Assembly (NCBI GenBank): GCA_945873955.1
Contig: CAMCFA010000003.1
Span: 1 to 64,000 of the forward strand
DNA from: an uncultured Clostridia bacterium
GTDB lineage: Bacteria; Bacillota; Clostridia; Oscillospirales; Ruminococcaceae
Reading direction: 5' to 3'
DNA: 64,000 nucleotides
Under the pieces are notes generated by a model, which worked only from the letters and a program-made list of their open reading frames with translations, was not told the origin of the DNA and searched no databases. The position numbers were made by a program, and so were the translations under genes. Below, one piece after another: positions 1 to 10,401 of the stretch; the stretch's first letter is position 1, and every line of letters begins with the position of its first letter.

Positions 1-9
1 CAGGCGGCT

Positions 10-36
10 CACATTATAGACTTTGTCTATAATGTG
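10..36. repeat. Perfect inverted repeat, 12-bp arms with 3-nt loop (CACATTATAGAC ttt GTCTATAATGTG)
   Basis: Read directly; lies just 3' of the minus-strand DUF5711-like gene. No clear U-tract. Confidence 0.8.
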
Positions 37-50
37 ATTAAGAATTAGTA

Positions 51-1178
51 TTATACCGCCGTCCGCTGGACAATATTATATCCCAGCAGGTAGGCATTTT
101 CACCTATTATTATCATGTCCGAATAATCGTCGTCCAGCTCGGTGCTTTTCACCTCGTTAAGCGAGCTGTCATATTCCGTGAGCGTTCTGTCCGCCAGAAC
201 ATACAGATTCCTGCCAACGCAGCGCACCCTTGTCACATTCCCCAGCGAAAGCGCCGCGGCAGCTTCCAGCGAATCGTCGTACACCGTCAGCACATAACCG
301 CCGCTGCTGTCCTCCAGCAGCACTGAGCGGATATCGCCGCGGGGTATCTGCGAAACGCTCTTTACAAAGGAGGTCTCGGCGGTTATCTCGCCGCTGTCCT
401 TGTCAAGCAGCTTCGCGCCGCCGGCTGTCACCGCGAACACGCCCTTTGAGGAGTGTTCCAGCGAAAATACCATGTGAGAGCCGACGTAGGTCTGCCAGAT
501 ACTTCCCTCGGCGTTGTCAAGGTCGAACCGCATGATGTAGTATTCCAGCTCGCCGTTCTGCGCGCCGCATACCGAAACGTAAACGCTGTTGTCGTCGTCG
601 GAAAATTCCACCCGGTCGATAAGATACAGCGGTGAAGCCCATCGGAATATCTGCTTGCCCTCGCCGTTGAAAACGTACAGGCAGTTAGTGTACTTCTCAG
701 ACTTTGTGACCACCGCGCAGCGCTCGCCGTTGCTTATTTCGGCGAAGTCGATAGTGTCCTCGGTGGAATTGCTGTACACCTCGCCGGAGCGCGAATAGAA
801 CTTCATATCCCTGCCGTTGCGGTCGTAAATTAGCGCCCGGCGGCTGTTGCTCGCCATCGCGGGATTCTGCAGCCCGTGCTGCACGTTGGCGATCATCGCC
901 CCGTCGGAATTATAGGTGTAGAAGTATGTATCCGTCAGCAGGCAGAAGTTGTCCCCAAGCTCGTCCAGAACGTAGTCGGTGCTGCCCGGCAGATCCACCG
1001 GGAAACCGCCCTTCCCCACGTCCAGAGCCGCGTCCTTGAGCGGCGCGATTATGCTGCCCCAGTTCGCCGCGATTATTACCACGACAAGAATTATCACTGC
1101 AAAGATCGCAAGATTTATCCCGAATTTCCTAGCCGCCCGCTTTTTGCGGAATCTGTTGATATCGTCGCGTTTATCCAT
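51..1178 (-). CDS. DUF5711-like membrane-anchored beta-propeller-type protein
   Basis: 375-aa ORF; basic N-terminus, one TM segment, repetitive beta-rich extracytoplasmic region. Confidence 0.75.
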   Translation of the reverse strand: MDKRDDINRFRKKRAARKFGINLAIFAVIILVVVIIAANWGSIIAPLKDAALDVGKGGFPVDLPGSTDYVLDELGDNFCLLTDTYFYTYNSDGAMIANVQHGLQNPAMASNSRRALIYDRNGRDMKFYSRSGEVYSNSTEDTIDFAEISNGERCAVVTKSEKYTNCLYVFNGEGKQIFRWASPLYLIDRVEFSDDDNSVYVSVCGAQNGELEYYIMRFDLDNAEGSIWQTYVGSHMVFSLEHSSKGVFAVTAGGAKLLDKDSGEITAETSFVKSVSQIPRGDIRSVLLEDSSGGYVLTVYDDSLEAAAALSLGNVTRVRCVGRNLYVLADRTLTEYDSSLNEVKSTELDDDYSDMIIIGENAYLLGYNIVQRTAV

Positions 1179-1202
1179 TCTAACACCGCCCTGTGTTCAA
1201 GT

Positions 1203-1946
1203 TCAGTAGCTTACTTCGTTAAGGTACAGCCCCTCCGGCGGGAGGGTTATCCCGGCAAGCTCCCTGCTGCCGGTCTCCAGCGCCTGCCGGACGTCGTCCA
1301 GTGTCCGCCTGCCCTCGCTGACATAGATCAGCGTTCCGGCGCATATTCTCACCATATTATACAGAAATCCGCTGCCGCTTATGCGTATTTCGCATATCTG
1401 ACCGCGCATTTCAGCGTGAAAGTCATATATCGTTCTTACCGTGGACTTCATTCTGGCCTTGCCCTCGGCACGGCAGAAAGCCCCGAAATCATGCTCGCCG
1501 ATCAGAAGCTGCGCAGCGTTGTTCATCTTGTCCAAATCAAGCTCATAAGGGTAATGATACGCCAGCTTCTGCATGAACACGTCCCGCTGCGGGGTGTTCG
1601 CTATCAGGTAGACGTACTCCTTGCCCTTGGTGCAGTACCGCGCGTGGAAGTTCTCCGGCGCGTCCTCGCAGGAAAGCACCGCGATATCCGGCGGCAGCAG
1701 CGTGTTCATGCCCTTGATAAAGCCCTCGCAGGGTATCCTGCTGTCAACATGCACATTGAAGCAGAACCTCCTCGCATGAACCCCGGTGTCCGTCCTTGAA
1801 CAGCCGTATATCACCGGCGCGGGGATCTTCAGCAGCTTTCCTATGCAGTTTTCCACGACCTCCTGCACGGTGAGCGCGTTGCCCTGCCGCTGAAAGCCGT
1901 GATATTCCGCGCCGTTATAGGCGATAAAAACCTTTAGGTTGCGCAT
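1203..1946 (-). CDS. truA: tRNA pseudouridine synthase A
   Basis: AYNGAEYHGFQRQ and CSRTDTGVHA motifs; located after ecfT as is common in Firmicutes. Confidence 0.95.
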   Translation of the reverse strand: MRNLKVFIAYNGAEYHGFQRQGNALTVQEVVENCIGKLLKIPAPVIYGCSRTDTGVHARRFCFNVHVDSRIPCEGFIKGMNTLLPPDIAVLSCEDAPENFHARYCTKGKEYVYLIANTPQRDVFMQKLAYHYPYELDLDKMNNAAQLLIGEHDFGAFCRAEGKARMKSTVRTIYDFHAEMRGQICEIRISGSGFLYNMVRICAGTLIYVSEGRRTLDDVRQALETGSRELAGITLPPEGLYLNEVSY

Positions 1947-1965
1947 AGTTCACCTCGTCACCTCT

Positions 1966-2778
1966 TTACGGCAGCACCGGGAAGCAGTTTATCACAATTA
2001 CCGCCGCCATAAGCGCCAGCATTACTCCGACAGCAACATAGTCCCTCGGCGCGGTGTGCATTACTTTCAGCCGGGTGCGCCCCTCGCCGCCGTGATAGCA
2101 GCGGCACTCCATTGCGGTGGCAAGCTCGTTCGCCCGCTTGAATGCCGACACGAACAGAGGTATCAGCACCGGGATAAGCGCCTTCGCCTTCTTGAACAGC
2201 CCGCCGGTATCCAGCTCCGCGCCCCTCGCTTTCTGGGCGGACATTATCTTGTCCGTTTCCTCCACCAGCGTGGGAATAAACCGCAGCGCAATAGTCATCA
2301 TCATGGACAGCTCATGCACCGGAACGTGTATCTTCTTCAGCGGCGAAAGCAGCCGTTCTATCGCGTCGGTGAGCATTATCGGCGAGGTGGTGTAGGTCAG
2401 CAGCGACATTCCCACGATCAGCGTGATAACTCTTATCAGCATGAACAGCGCCGTGTGAACTCCCTCCGGGTATATCTCAATGAACTCCCACTTGAACAGC
2501 GGCGTTTCTCCCTTTACGAAAAACAGGTTCAGTATGCCGGTGAATATCATCAGCGGAAGTATCGGCTTAATGCTCTTTAATATCATTATCAGCTTGATGT
2601 CCGCCAGAATATAGCATACCACCATGAACAGCATACCGAGGATAAGCCCGGTGTAGCTCTGCGCCGTAAAAAGAATAACAAGGTAAAGTATATCCAGCAC
2701 GAGCTTTACGCGGCTGTCAAGCCTGTGTATGACCGATTTGCCGGGAAAATACTGCCCTATCGTAATGTCCTTTATCAT
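1966..2778 (-). CDS. ecfT: Energy-coupling factor transporter transmembrane protein EcfT
   Basis: Multi-TM, C-terminal EcfT-like motifs (ARGAELDTGG...; AMECRCYHGGEGRTRLK). Confidence 0.93.
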   Translation of the reverse strand: MIKDITIGQYFPGKSVIHRLDSRVKLVLDILYLVILFTAQSYTGLILGMLFMVVCYILADIKLIMILKSIKPILPLMIFTGILNLFFVKGETPLFKWEFIEIYPEGVHTALFMLIRVITLIVGMSLLTYTTSPIMLTDAIERLLSPLKKIHVPVHELSMMMTIALRFIPTLVEETDKIMSAQKARGAELDTGGLFKKAKALIPVLIPLFVSAFKRANELATAMECRCYHGGEGRTRLKVMHTAPRDYVAVGVMLALMAAVIVINCFPVLP

Positions 2779-2795
2779 TTTGTTCTACCTTTAAC

Positions 2796-4565
2796 TCAAT
2801 GCTTTATCAGCGGAAGCAGACGTTCTGCCGCCCTTTCGGTCGTGTAGATGTCGTTTCCGATATCAGTGCCCAATTCTTTAAGGATATGGCTCATACGGGT
2901 TATCTGCGGTACGTCAAGACCTATCTTCGCGAGCTGATCTGTCATGCCGAACACCCTGTCCACCGTATCATAGCAGAACAGCCGGCTCTTGTTCATGACA
3001 AGCACCTTGCCCGCGTACTTCACGATGTCCTCCATTGAGTGGGACACCAGCAGTATCGTCTTGCCGTACTGCTCGTGATACCGCTTTATCATGCCAAGTA
3101 TCTTGTCCCTGCCCTTAGGGTCAAGACCCGCCGCCGGCTCGTCAAGGATAAGCACCTCCGGGTCCATGGCAAGCACCCCGGCAAGGGCGACGCGCCGCTG
3201 CTGTCCCCCGGAAAGCTCAAACGGCGACCTGTCCAGCAGATGCGTGATACCCATGCTTTCCGCCGCCTGCTTTACGCGCTTGTCGATGTCCTCGTCGGAA
3301 AGCCCCATGTTCTTCGGACCGTAGGCAATGTCCTTTGCCACAGTTTCCTCAAAGAGCTGGTGCTCTGAGTACTGGAACACTATCCCGACCTTAAAGCGGA
3401 TATCGCGGATATTCACGTCCTTTGCCCATATATCCGCCCCGTCCACCAGCACAGTGCCGGAGGTAGGCTTCACCAGACCGTTGAAGTGCTGTATCAGCGT
3501 GGATTTGCCGCTGCCGGTGTGTCCGATAATTCCCACGAACTCGCCCTGTTCGATAGCAATGTCCACGTTGTCCACGGCGGTTTTCTCGAAGGGCGTTCCA
3601 ATGCTGTATTTATAGGTCAGTTTCTCGCCCTGCAATACTATCGGGCGCTTGTCCGCGGTGATCTCCCGCTCCGGCTCTGCCTGCGGAATGACCGTGCTCC
3701 TGCCCTCTGTCAGCCGGTGCAGAGCCTCGGCGCACTCCTGCTCGCCGATTATTTCCGTGGAAATATCCACGCCCTGCTCCCGAAGCTCCTCACAAAGCTC
3801 CGTCACCTGCGGGACGTCCAGACCAACGGATTTGAGCCGCTTCACCTGAGAAAAGATCTTCTTCGGCACGTCGTCCATTATTATCTTTCCGCCGTCCATG
3901 ACTACCACCCGGTCAGCCTGCGCAGCTTCGTCCATGTAGTGGGTAATCAGAACCACAGTTATGCCCTTTTCCCGGTTCAGCGTGTGGATCGTCTTCATGA
4001 CCTCCCGCCTACCCTTCGGGTCAAGCATTGCTGTCGGCTCGTCCATGACGATACACCGAGGCTGCATTGCGATAACTCCCGCAATGGCGACCCTCTGCTT
4101 CTGCCCGCCGGAAAGCTGGTGCGGCGCGTGCTCCCGGAACTCGTACATGTCCACCTGCTTCAAGGCGTCGTCCACCCTCTGCCGTATCTCCGGCTGGGGA
4201 ACTCCCATGTTCTCCGGCGCGAACGCCACGTCCTCCTCGACAATGGTAGCAACAAGCTGATTGTCCGGGTTCTGGAAAACCATGCCCACCGTCTGGCGTA
4301 TATCGTATATCTTTTCCTCGTCTGAGGTGTCCATTCCCGCGACAGTCACCTTGCCCTCGGTGGGGTAAAGAATCGCGTTAAGGTGCTTCGCCAGCGTGGA
4401 TTTGCCGCAGCCGTTGTGTCCCAGCACCGCAAGGAACTGGCCCTCCGGCACGGAAAGGCTGACGTTTTTCAGCACCTGATTCCGCCCGGTCTCGTTGCCG
4501 TCCTCGTCCCGACTGACATAGTCAAAGCTGACGTTCTCGACCTCGATGATGTTTGTATCTGACAA
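2796..4565 (-). CDS. ecfA: Fused EcfA1-EcfA2 energy-coupling factor ATPase (two ABC domains in one ORF)
   Basis: Two Walker A ([18 protein letters not shown]), two LSGGQ signatures and two Walker B motifs in one 589-aa frame. Confidence 0.93.
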   Translation of the reverse strand: MSDTNIIEVENVSFDYVSRDEDGNETGRNQVLKNVSLSVPEGQFLAVLGHNGCGKSTLAKHLNAILYPTEGKVTVAGMDTSDEEKIYDIRQTVGMVFQNPDNQLVATIVEEDVAFAPENMGVPQPEIRQRVDDALKQVDMYEFREHAPHQLSGGQKQRVAIAGVIAMQPRCIVMDEPTAMLDPKGRREVMKTIHTLNREKGITVVLITHYMDEAAQADRVVVMDGGKIIMDDVPKKIFSQVKRLKSVGLDVPQVTELCEELREQGVDISTEIIGEQECAEALHRLTEGRSTVIPQAEPEREITADKRPIVLQGEKLTYKYSIGTPFEKTAVDNVDIAIEQGEFVGIIGHTGSGKSTLIQHFNGLVKPTSGTVLVDGADIWAKDVNIRDIRFKVGIVFQYSEHQLFEETVAKDIAYGPKNMGLSDEDIDKRVKQAAESMGITHLLDRSPFELSGGQQRRVALAGVLAMDPEVLILDEPAAGLDPKGRDKILGMIKRYHEQYGKTILLVSHSMEDIVKYAGKVLVMNKSRLFCYDTVDRVFGMTDQLAKIGLDVPQITRMSHILKELGTDIGNDIYTTERAAERLLPLIKH

Positions 4566-4571
4566 ATTATC

Positions 4572-5444
4572 TTACCTCTGTTTAAAACTTACTATCGCCG
4601 TACTTCCCGCCGGAAGCGGCATTCCGGTCTGTTTTACCGGAAGCCCTATCTCCTGCGAATCCACTGAGATATCAAACCGCTGACCCACCGTCATTTGCAG
4701 CAGGTAGCTCATAACGCTTGCCGAAAGTCCAGTGGTGTAGCTGTTCAGCAGAATGAACAGCGGTCTGTCCGAAAGGAGCTGCGTGCAGGAGGTCATGAGA
4801 TCGTAAATGCAGTCCTCCAGCTTCCACATCTCGCCGTTTGTTCCCCTGCCGTAGCTCGGCGGGTCAAGTATTATGCCGTCGTAGCGCGTCCCCCGGCGTA
4901 TCTCGCGGTTGATGAACTTCTGCGCGTCGTCCACTATCCAGCGTATCGGTCTTTCCGACAGACCGGAGAGCTTCGCGTTAGTGCGCGCCCAGTCCACCAT
5001 ACCCTTTACCGCGTCCACATGGCAGACGGAGGCTCCCGCCGCCGCGCAGGCAAGGGTCGCTCCCCCGGTGTAGGCGAAAAGGTTCAGCACGTTTATCGGG
5101 CGGTCTGCCCCGCGAATCGCGTTCATGCAGTAGTCCCAGTTCACCGCCTGCTCCGGAAAAAGCCCGGTGTGCTTGAACCCGGTGGGCTTCACCATAAAGG
5201 TGAGGCCGCCGTACTTTATCTGCCACGACTCGCTGAGCTTCCTGCGGTAGTCCCACGAACCGCCGCCGGAGGAGGAACGGTTGTACTTCGCGTGCGCCGT
5301 CTGCCACTCCGGGGCGGTATTGCCGCTTTTCCAGATTATCTGCGGGTCGGGGCGGATAAGGATAACGTCCCCCCAGCGCTCAAGGCGCTCCCCGTCAGAG
5401 GTGTCGATAAGGCAGTAGTCCTGCCACTTGTCTGATACTCTCAT
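4572..5444 (-). CDS. Class I SAM-dependent rRNA methyltransferase (RlmI/RlmK-like)
   Basis: VLNLFAYTGGATLACAAAGA, VDAVKGMVDWARTNA and LDPPSYGRG motifs. Confidence 0.85.
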   Translation of the reverse strand: MRVSDKWQDYCLIDTSDGERLERWGDVILIRPDPQIIWKSGNTAPEWQTAHAKYNRSSSGGGSWDYRRKLSESWQIKYGGLTFMVKPTGFKHTGLFPEQAVNWDYCMNAIRGADRPINVLNLFAYTGGATLACAAAGASVCHVDAVKGMVDWARTNAKLSGLSERPIRWIVDDAQKFINREIRRGTRYDGIILDPPSYGRGTNGEMWKLEDCIYDLMTSCTQLLSDRPLFILLNSYTTGLSASVMSYLLQMTVGQRFDISVDSQEIGLPVKQTGMPLPAGSTAIVSFKQR

Positions 5445-5462
5445 TTCTTCTGTCCTTTAAAT

Positions 5463-5822
5463 TTAAAGTTTCTGCCACTCAATGCACTCCGGCAGCTTCA
5501 TTTCTTTCATGAATTCGGCGGCGCATTCCAGCACCTTGCTCTCCGGGACTATCTGCCCGCGCTCGATAGTATACGCCTCGCCGTCGATATTGACGTCAAC
5601 TGTGCCGTGCAGCTTCCTGTCGCCGACGGAAACGTAAGCCGTTCCGCCCTCGGCGGTAAAGTAGTTCAGCGAAGCGCCGTCCTCGCAGCAGAGTATCGCT
5701 ATGCAGGGGTAGGTGTCAGTCCCCTCACCCAGCCATATCTCTCCGCAGGCGGCGTTCAGCGCGTCCTTAAGCTGCTCTTTATCGTTCACCGGGAAGTTCC
5801 CGTTATTTGCACAAACTAACAT
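5463..5822 (-). CDS. Hypothetical protein, 119 aa
   Basis: ORF fits tightly between glmM and the methyltransferase on the same strand. Confidence 0.65.
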   Translation of the reverse strand: MLVCANNGNFPVNDKEQLKDALNAACGEIWLGEGTDTYPCIAILCCEDGASLNYFTAEGGTAYVSVGDRKLHGTVDVNIDGEAYTIERGQIVPESKVLECAAEFMKEMKLPECIEWQKL

Positions 5823-5834
5823 TATTTTCTCCTG

Positions 5835-7196
5835 TTATGTGAGATTTGCCCGTACAGTATCAGCGATAAAATTCGCAAGGCGCTCTACCATTGCCATGTC
5901 CTTGCCCTCTACCATTACACGGACTAACGGCTCGGTGCCGCTCTCCCGCACAAGGACTCTGCCGCCGCCGGAAAGCTCCTTTTCCGCCGCAGAAATGCTC
6001 TCCGCGATCGCGGGAATGCTGCTCCATTTGCCCTTTCCCTCGGCTGAGATACGCACGTTCACCAGAAGCTGCGGGTAGTCCTCGATATCCCGGCACAGCT
6101 CCGACAAGGGCTTTCCGGTCTCCTGCATTACCTTGATGAGCATTGCCGCGGTAAGCTGCCCGTCGCCGGTGGTGGCGTGGTCGAGCAGGATTATATGCCC
6201 GGACTGCTCCCCGCCTATATTATAACCGTTTTTGCGCATTTCTTCCAGAACATATCTGTCCCCGACCTTTGCGCAGACGGTTTTCATGCCGTTGTTCTTC
6301 ATGAAGTCGTGGAAGCCGAGGTTGCTCATGACCGTTACGACCGCCGCGTCGCCTTTGAGGATACGCTTCTCCTTCATGCGTTTCGCCAGCACTGCAATTA
6401 TCCTGTCGCCGTCAATAACTCTGCCGTTTTCGTCCACCGCAAGGCACCTGTCGGCGTCGCCGTCGAACGCGAAGCCCGCGTCGAACCCGCCGTTCTTCAC
6501 CTGCTCACAGAGCTGCTCAATATGGGTAGAGCCGCAGCCGTCGTTGATGTTCGTGCCGTCCGGCTCGTCGGCGAGAAACTCGCAGGAGTCGCCAAGATAC
6601 GCGAACAGCTTCGGCGCAGTCGCCGCGGAACTTCCGTTAGCGCAGTCAAAGCAGAAACGCAGGTTCGTCCCGGCGTAATTCCCCGCGCCCACGCAGTCGC
6701 GGATATGCTGTATGTAATCCTTGCAGGCGCTGCTCAGACGGGTTATCCTGCCCACGGAAGTACCCTCGCACAGCGGAATATCGCACTTCTTATCAAGGAT
6801 AAGCTCCTCTATCTCCTCCTCAACGCTGTCCGGCAGCTTGAATCCGTCCGAGGAGAACAGCTTTATGCCGTTGTACTCCACCGTGTTGTGTGACGCAGAT
6901 ATCATCACGCCGGCGTCAGCGCCGTAAGCCTTGACAAGATATGCCACCGCCGGGGTAGGAACTACACCCAGCAGAAGCGCGTTCGCTCCCACCGAGGCAA
7001 GCCCCGCGGACAGCGCCGCTTCAAGTATCTTTGACGAAATTCTCGTGTCCATGCCGACGATTATGTTCGGGTGGACTTTTCCGCTCTCCTTTGTCAGGAC
7101 GTAAGCCGCCGCCCTGCCTATCTCCATTGCTCGCTCGCAGGTAAGCTCTGTCACCGCGACTCCCCTTGCACCGTCAGTGCCGAATATTCTTCCCAT
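5835..7196 (-). CDS. glmM: Phosphoglucosamine mutase
   Basis: MGRIFGTDGARGVA; active-site ISASHNTVEYNGIK; DGDADR. Confidence 0.96.
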   Translation of the reverse strand: MGRIFGTDGARGVAVTELTCERAMEIGRAAAYVLTKESGKVHPNIIVGMDTRISSKILEAALSAGLASVGANALLLGVVPTPAVAYLVKAYGADAGVMISASHNTVEYNGIKLFSSDGFKLPDSVEEEIEELILDKKCDIPLCEGTSVGRITRLSSACKDYIQHIRDCVGAGNYAGTNLRFCFDCANGSSAATAPKLFAYLGDSCEFLADEPDGTNINDGCGSTHIEQLCEQVKNGGFDAGFAFDGDADRCLAVDENGRVIDGDRIIAVLAKRMKEKRILKGDAAVVTVMSNLGFHDFMKNNGMKTVCAKVGDRYVLEEMRKNGYNIGGEQSGHIILLDHATTGDGQLTAAMLIKVMQETGKPLSELCRDIEDYPQLLVNVRISAEGKGKWSSIPAIAESISAAEKELSGGGRVLVRESGTEPLVRVMVEGKDMAMVERLANFIADTVRANLT

Positions 7197-7223
7197 CTTG
7201 ATTCCCCCAAATTATGTATTATC

Positions 7224-8279
7224 TCAGAAGTCGTCCAGCGTCTGCTGTCCGTCCTGCAATATACCCAGATGTTTGTACGCCAGCGCGGTCGCCGTGCGCC
7301 CTCTCGGAGTTCTTGCAATAAAGCCTAACTGCATAAGGAACGGCTCGCAAACCTCCTCCAGCGTGACCGACTCCTCGCCCAGCGCGGACGCCAGAGTTTC
7401 CAGTCCCACCGGACCGCCGTTGTAGCCCTTGATTATCATTTCAAGGAAGCGTCTGTCCAGCCGGTCAAGTCCCAGCCTGTCTATGTCCTCGCGCCCAAGT
7501 GCGATATCCGCGATCTCGCGGTTTATCTTTCCGTCGCCCAGTACCTCCGCGTAGTCGCGGACGCGCTTCAGCAGGCGGTTCGCGATTCTCGGCGTCCCGC
7601 GTGAGCGCTTCGCGATCTCCATTGCGCCGTCCTTTGTGCAGGGTATCGCTAAGATCACCGCCGAACGCTGCACGATACTGCACAGCTCCTCCGGGGTGTA
7701 AAGCTCCAGCCGCTGAATCACGCCGAATCTGTCGCGAAGCGGCGCGGAAAGCTGCCCGGAGCGGGTAGTCGCGCCTATCAGCGTGAACCTTGGCAGGTCT
7801 ATTCTGATAGACCGCGCGGACGGACCGTTGCCCATGATTATATCCAGCACGAAGTCCTCCATAGCGGGGTACAAAACCTCCTCCACCTGCCGTGAGAGCC
7901 GGTGTATCTCGTCGATAAACAGCACGTCGTTCGGCTGGAGGTTGGTAAGCAGCGCCGCCAAATCCCCGGCTTTCTCAATAGCGGGACCAGAGGTCACCCG
8001 GATATTTACGCCCATTTCGTTCGCGATTATGCAGGAAAGAGTGGTCTTTCCAAGTCCCGGAGGGCCATAGAGAAGAACGTGATCAAGACATTCGCCGCGC
8101 TTTCTCGCCGCCTCGATATAGACCTGCATGTTCTCCTTGACCTTCTCCTGCCCTATGTACTCGGAAAGCAGCTTCGGGCGCAGGGAATACTCGATATCGG
8201 TATCTGCCTCATTATATTCCGGTTCGACGATTCGGTTACTTCTTTCCGGGTTTCCGCTAAATTCAGACATTTCCAGCAT
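7224..8279 (-). CDS. ruvB: Holliday junction branch migration helicase RuvB
   Basis: [37 protein letters not shown] motifs. Confidence 0.97.
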   Translation of the reverse strand: MLEMSEFSGNPERSNRIVEPEYNEADTDIEYSLRPKLLSEYIGQEKVKENMQVYIEAARKRGECLDHVLLYGPPGLGKTTLSCIIANEMGVNIRVTSGPAIEKAGDLAALLTNLQPNDVLFIDEIHRLSRQVEEVLYPAMEDFVLDIIMGNGPSARSIRIDLPRFTLIGATTRSGQLSAPLRDRFGVIQRLELYTPEELCSIVQRSAVILAIPCTKDGAMEIAKRSRGTPRIANRLLKRVRDYAEVLGDGKINREIADIALGREDIDRLGLDRLDRRFLEMIIKGYNGGPVGLETLASALGEESVTLEEVCEPFLMQLGFIARTPRGRTATALAYKHLGILQDGQQTLDDF

Positions 8280-9210
8280 CTGTATCTTCCTCTTCTAATG
8301 TACAGCGTTTATAGTATTCACGGGGCAGGTCCTCTCCCGTCGCGTCCGGCGCGTGGTTAAAGGTGTGAAGCGCGGTCATGCGCCTTGAAAGCTCCTCCGG
8401 GTCTTTATACCCGCAGAGCAGTGCCTTTTCGTAGTTCTCCCTGCACTTTTCCTCGTCATCGTGCATTGCGTACCATGTTGCAAGCTCTGCGTAGACCAGC
8501 GGGTGATTTTCCTGTATCGTCACCAGCTTTTGCAGAGTTTCCAGCGCCTTGTCGTCCTCGCAGCGCACCATGTATATCTTCGCAAGGCTGAAATAGGAAT
8601 AGCCGTGGTTCGGGTCGTATTCCAGCGCCTGCTGGAAGCAGTACTCCGCGCTGGACAGCTTCCCCTCCACGTAGTATGCATGTCCCAGCCGGGACTGCAC
8701 CTCCGGGTCGTCCGGGGCGAACTCCGCCGCCTTGCGGAAGCACCACAGCAGCCGCGGGTCGTTCTCGGTAGCCTCGTACAGCTTGATGAGCCACTCTATG
8801 CAGAACATCTGGTTCTGCCGCACGCTGGACAGACTCAGTGCCCGCTGGAGCAGGTCGTCCGCGTCGGGGTATTTCCCCTGAAACAGCTTCACTATGCCCT
8901 TGTATGCGTACTTCGCCGCCTCGTCGCTGCGTATCTTGCGTATTCCCTGCTTGCCAAGGGCTTTCAATGCCGCCCGGCGCAGTTCCACCTTGTTCCTTAT
9001 AATTAAGAACATATTTACAACAAAAGCCGACAGCGCCACTGCCAGAGCCAGCCCCAGCGCCATGATACAGCAGTATCTGTCGCTCTCGTCGCCCACCGAC
9101 ATAAAGTAGGACAGGAAGAATACCGCCTCAACCACCGCGATACCTAACGCTACCTGCATTCCCTTATTGCCGGACAGATGAATTTTCTTTTTTTCAGACA
9201 ATATTATCAC
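8263..9210 (-). CDS. TPR-repeat membrane protein
   Basis: Two N-terminal TM segments then TPR-like repeats ([22 protein letters not shown]); overlaps ruvB start by 17 nt. Confidence 0.75.
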   Translation of the reverse strand: MIILSEKKKIHLSGNKGMQVALGIAVVEAVFFLSYFMSVGDESDRYCCIMALGLALAVALSAFVVNMFLIIRNKVELRRAALKALGKQGIRKIRSDEAAKYAYKGIVKLFQGKYPDADDLLQRALSLSSVRQNQMFCIEWLIKLYEATENDPRLLWCFRKAAEFAPDDPEVQSRLGHAYYVEGKLSSAEYCFQQALEYDPNHGYSYFSLAKIYMVRCEDDKALETLQKLVTIQENHPLVYAELATWYAMHDDEEKCRENYEKALLCGYKDPEELSRRMTALHTFNHAPDATGEDLPREYYKRCTLEEEDTDAGNV

Positions 9211-9234
9211 CTCTGTAAGGGGGATATCATTTCA

Positions 9235-9840
9235 TCAGCCAAGCCGCTTCAGCGCGTACTTTATAAGCTCCTCCACCGTGCTGTCCGGGGAGGCTCCCGC
9301 CAGCGCCGCCTGTGCCTGCGGCAGGGCGAATCCCAGAACGCACAGCGCCGTTATCGCCTCTGCGGCGGCATTTCCTGCTTCTGCAGCTACCGGCTCGCTC
9401 GCAAAGTCCGCTGCGGAAATGTGCTGCTCCTTTGCAACCTTGTCTTTAAGCTCCATAACGATACGCTGGGCGATCTTCGCGCCTATGCCCGGCGACCGGG
9501 TGAGCGTCTTGCTGTCGCCGGTGGTTATGCACAGCGCCAGCTTTGAGGGCGTCAAGTCCGACAGAATGGACAGCGCCGCCTTAGGGCCAACACCGGACAC
9601 CGATGTGAGCTGCCGGAACGCCGCCAGCTCCGCAGTGTCCGCGAAGCCGAACAGGTCTACCGCGTCCTCCCGGACGTTAAGCTGGGTGAACAGCCGTACC
9701 TCCTTAGGCTCGCCGTTTGCGCCGCCGATCTTTTTCAGCGTATTCATGCTTGTTCGGCAGGCGTAGCCAACTCCGCCGCATTCCACCACCGCAAGGTTGG
9801 GTTCGGTATGTATCAATTCGCCGTGTAAGCTGTAAATCAT
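9235..9840 (-). CDS. ruvA: Holliday junction DNA helicase RuvA
   Basis: MIYSLHGELIHTEPN; two HhH motifs (SVSGVGPKAALSIL, RSPGIGAKIAQRIV). Confidence 0.96.
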   Translation of the reverse strand: MIYSLHGELIHTEPNLAVVECGGVGYACRTSMNTLKKIGGANGEPKEVRLFTQLNVREDAVDLFGFADTAELAAFRQLTSVSGVGPKAALSILSDLTPSKLALCITTGDSKTLTRSPGIGAKIAQRIVMELKDKVAKEQHISAADFASEPVAAEAGNAAAEAITALCVLGFALPQAQAALAGASPDSTVEELIKYALKRLG

Positions 9841-9858
9841 CTGTATTACCTCATGATA

Positions 9859-10401
9859 TTATTTTTTGTGCAGTATCTTCCCCATGCCGCCGTTTTTTTC
9901 CTCCGCCCTCGCGATAAGCCGTGAGAGCTGTGAGCCGCTGGAATGTCCGTGGCATATCGCCAGAGCCACCGCGTCGGCGGTGTCGTCCGGCTTGGGAATC
10001 TCTTTCAGATTCAGAATATTCTTGACCATTTCCTGCACCTGGTGTTTTTCTGCCCTGCCGTAGCCCACCACCGCCTGCTTCACTTGAAGCGGCGTGTACT
10101 CGTAGATCTCTATCCCCCGCTGGACAGCCGCCAGCAGGATAACTCCCCGCGCCTGCGCCACGTCTATGCCGGTGGTCTTGTTGTTGGTGAAATACAGCTT
10201 TTCTATCGACATACAGTCCGGCTTGAACATATCCAGCACAGTGCACATGTCGTTGTATATCTCCATAAGCCGCTGGTCGAAGCTCGTCCCGGCTTGGGTA
10301 GTCACTGCGCCGTAATTCACCACCGTGAACCGCGCTTTGTCGTAGTCCAGCACGCCGTAGCCCACGATAGCATAGCCGGGGTCAATGCCGATTATCCTCA
10401 T
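9859..10401 (-). CDS. ruvC: Crossover junction endodeoxyribonuclease RuvC
   Basis: MRIIGIDPGYAIVGYGV; IEKLYF; DDTADAVALAICH. Confidence 0.96.
   Translation of the reverse strand: MRIIGIDPGYAIVGYGVLDYDKARFTVVNYGAVTTQAGTSFDQRLMEIYNDMCTVLDMFKPDCMSIEKLYFTNNKTTGIDVAQARGVILLAAVQRGIEIYEYTPLQVKQAVVGYGRAEKHQVQEMVKNILNLKEIPKPDDTADAVALAICHGHSSGSQLSRLIARAEEKNGGMGKILHKK

Noticed and set aside
876-1799. 307-aa plus-strand ORF spanning the DUF5711-truA junction
   Set aside because: Overlaps two convincing minus-strand genes; no SD.
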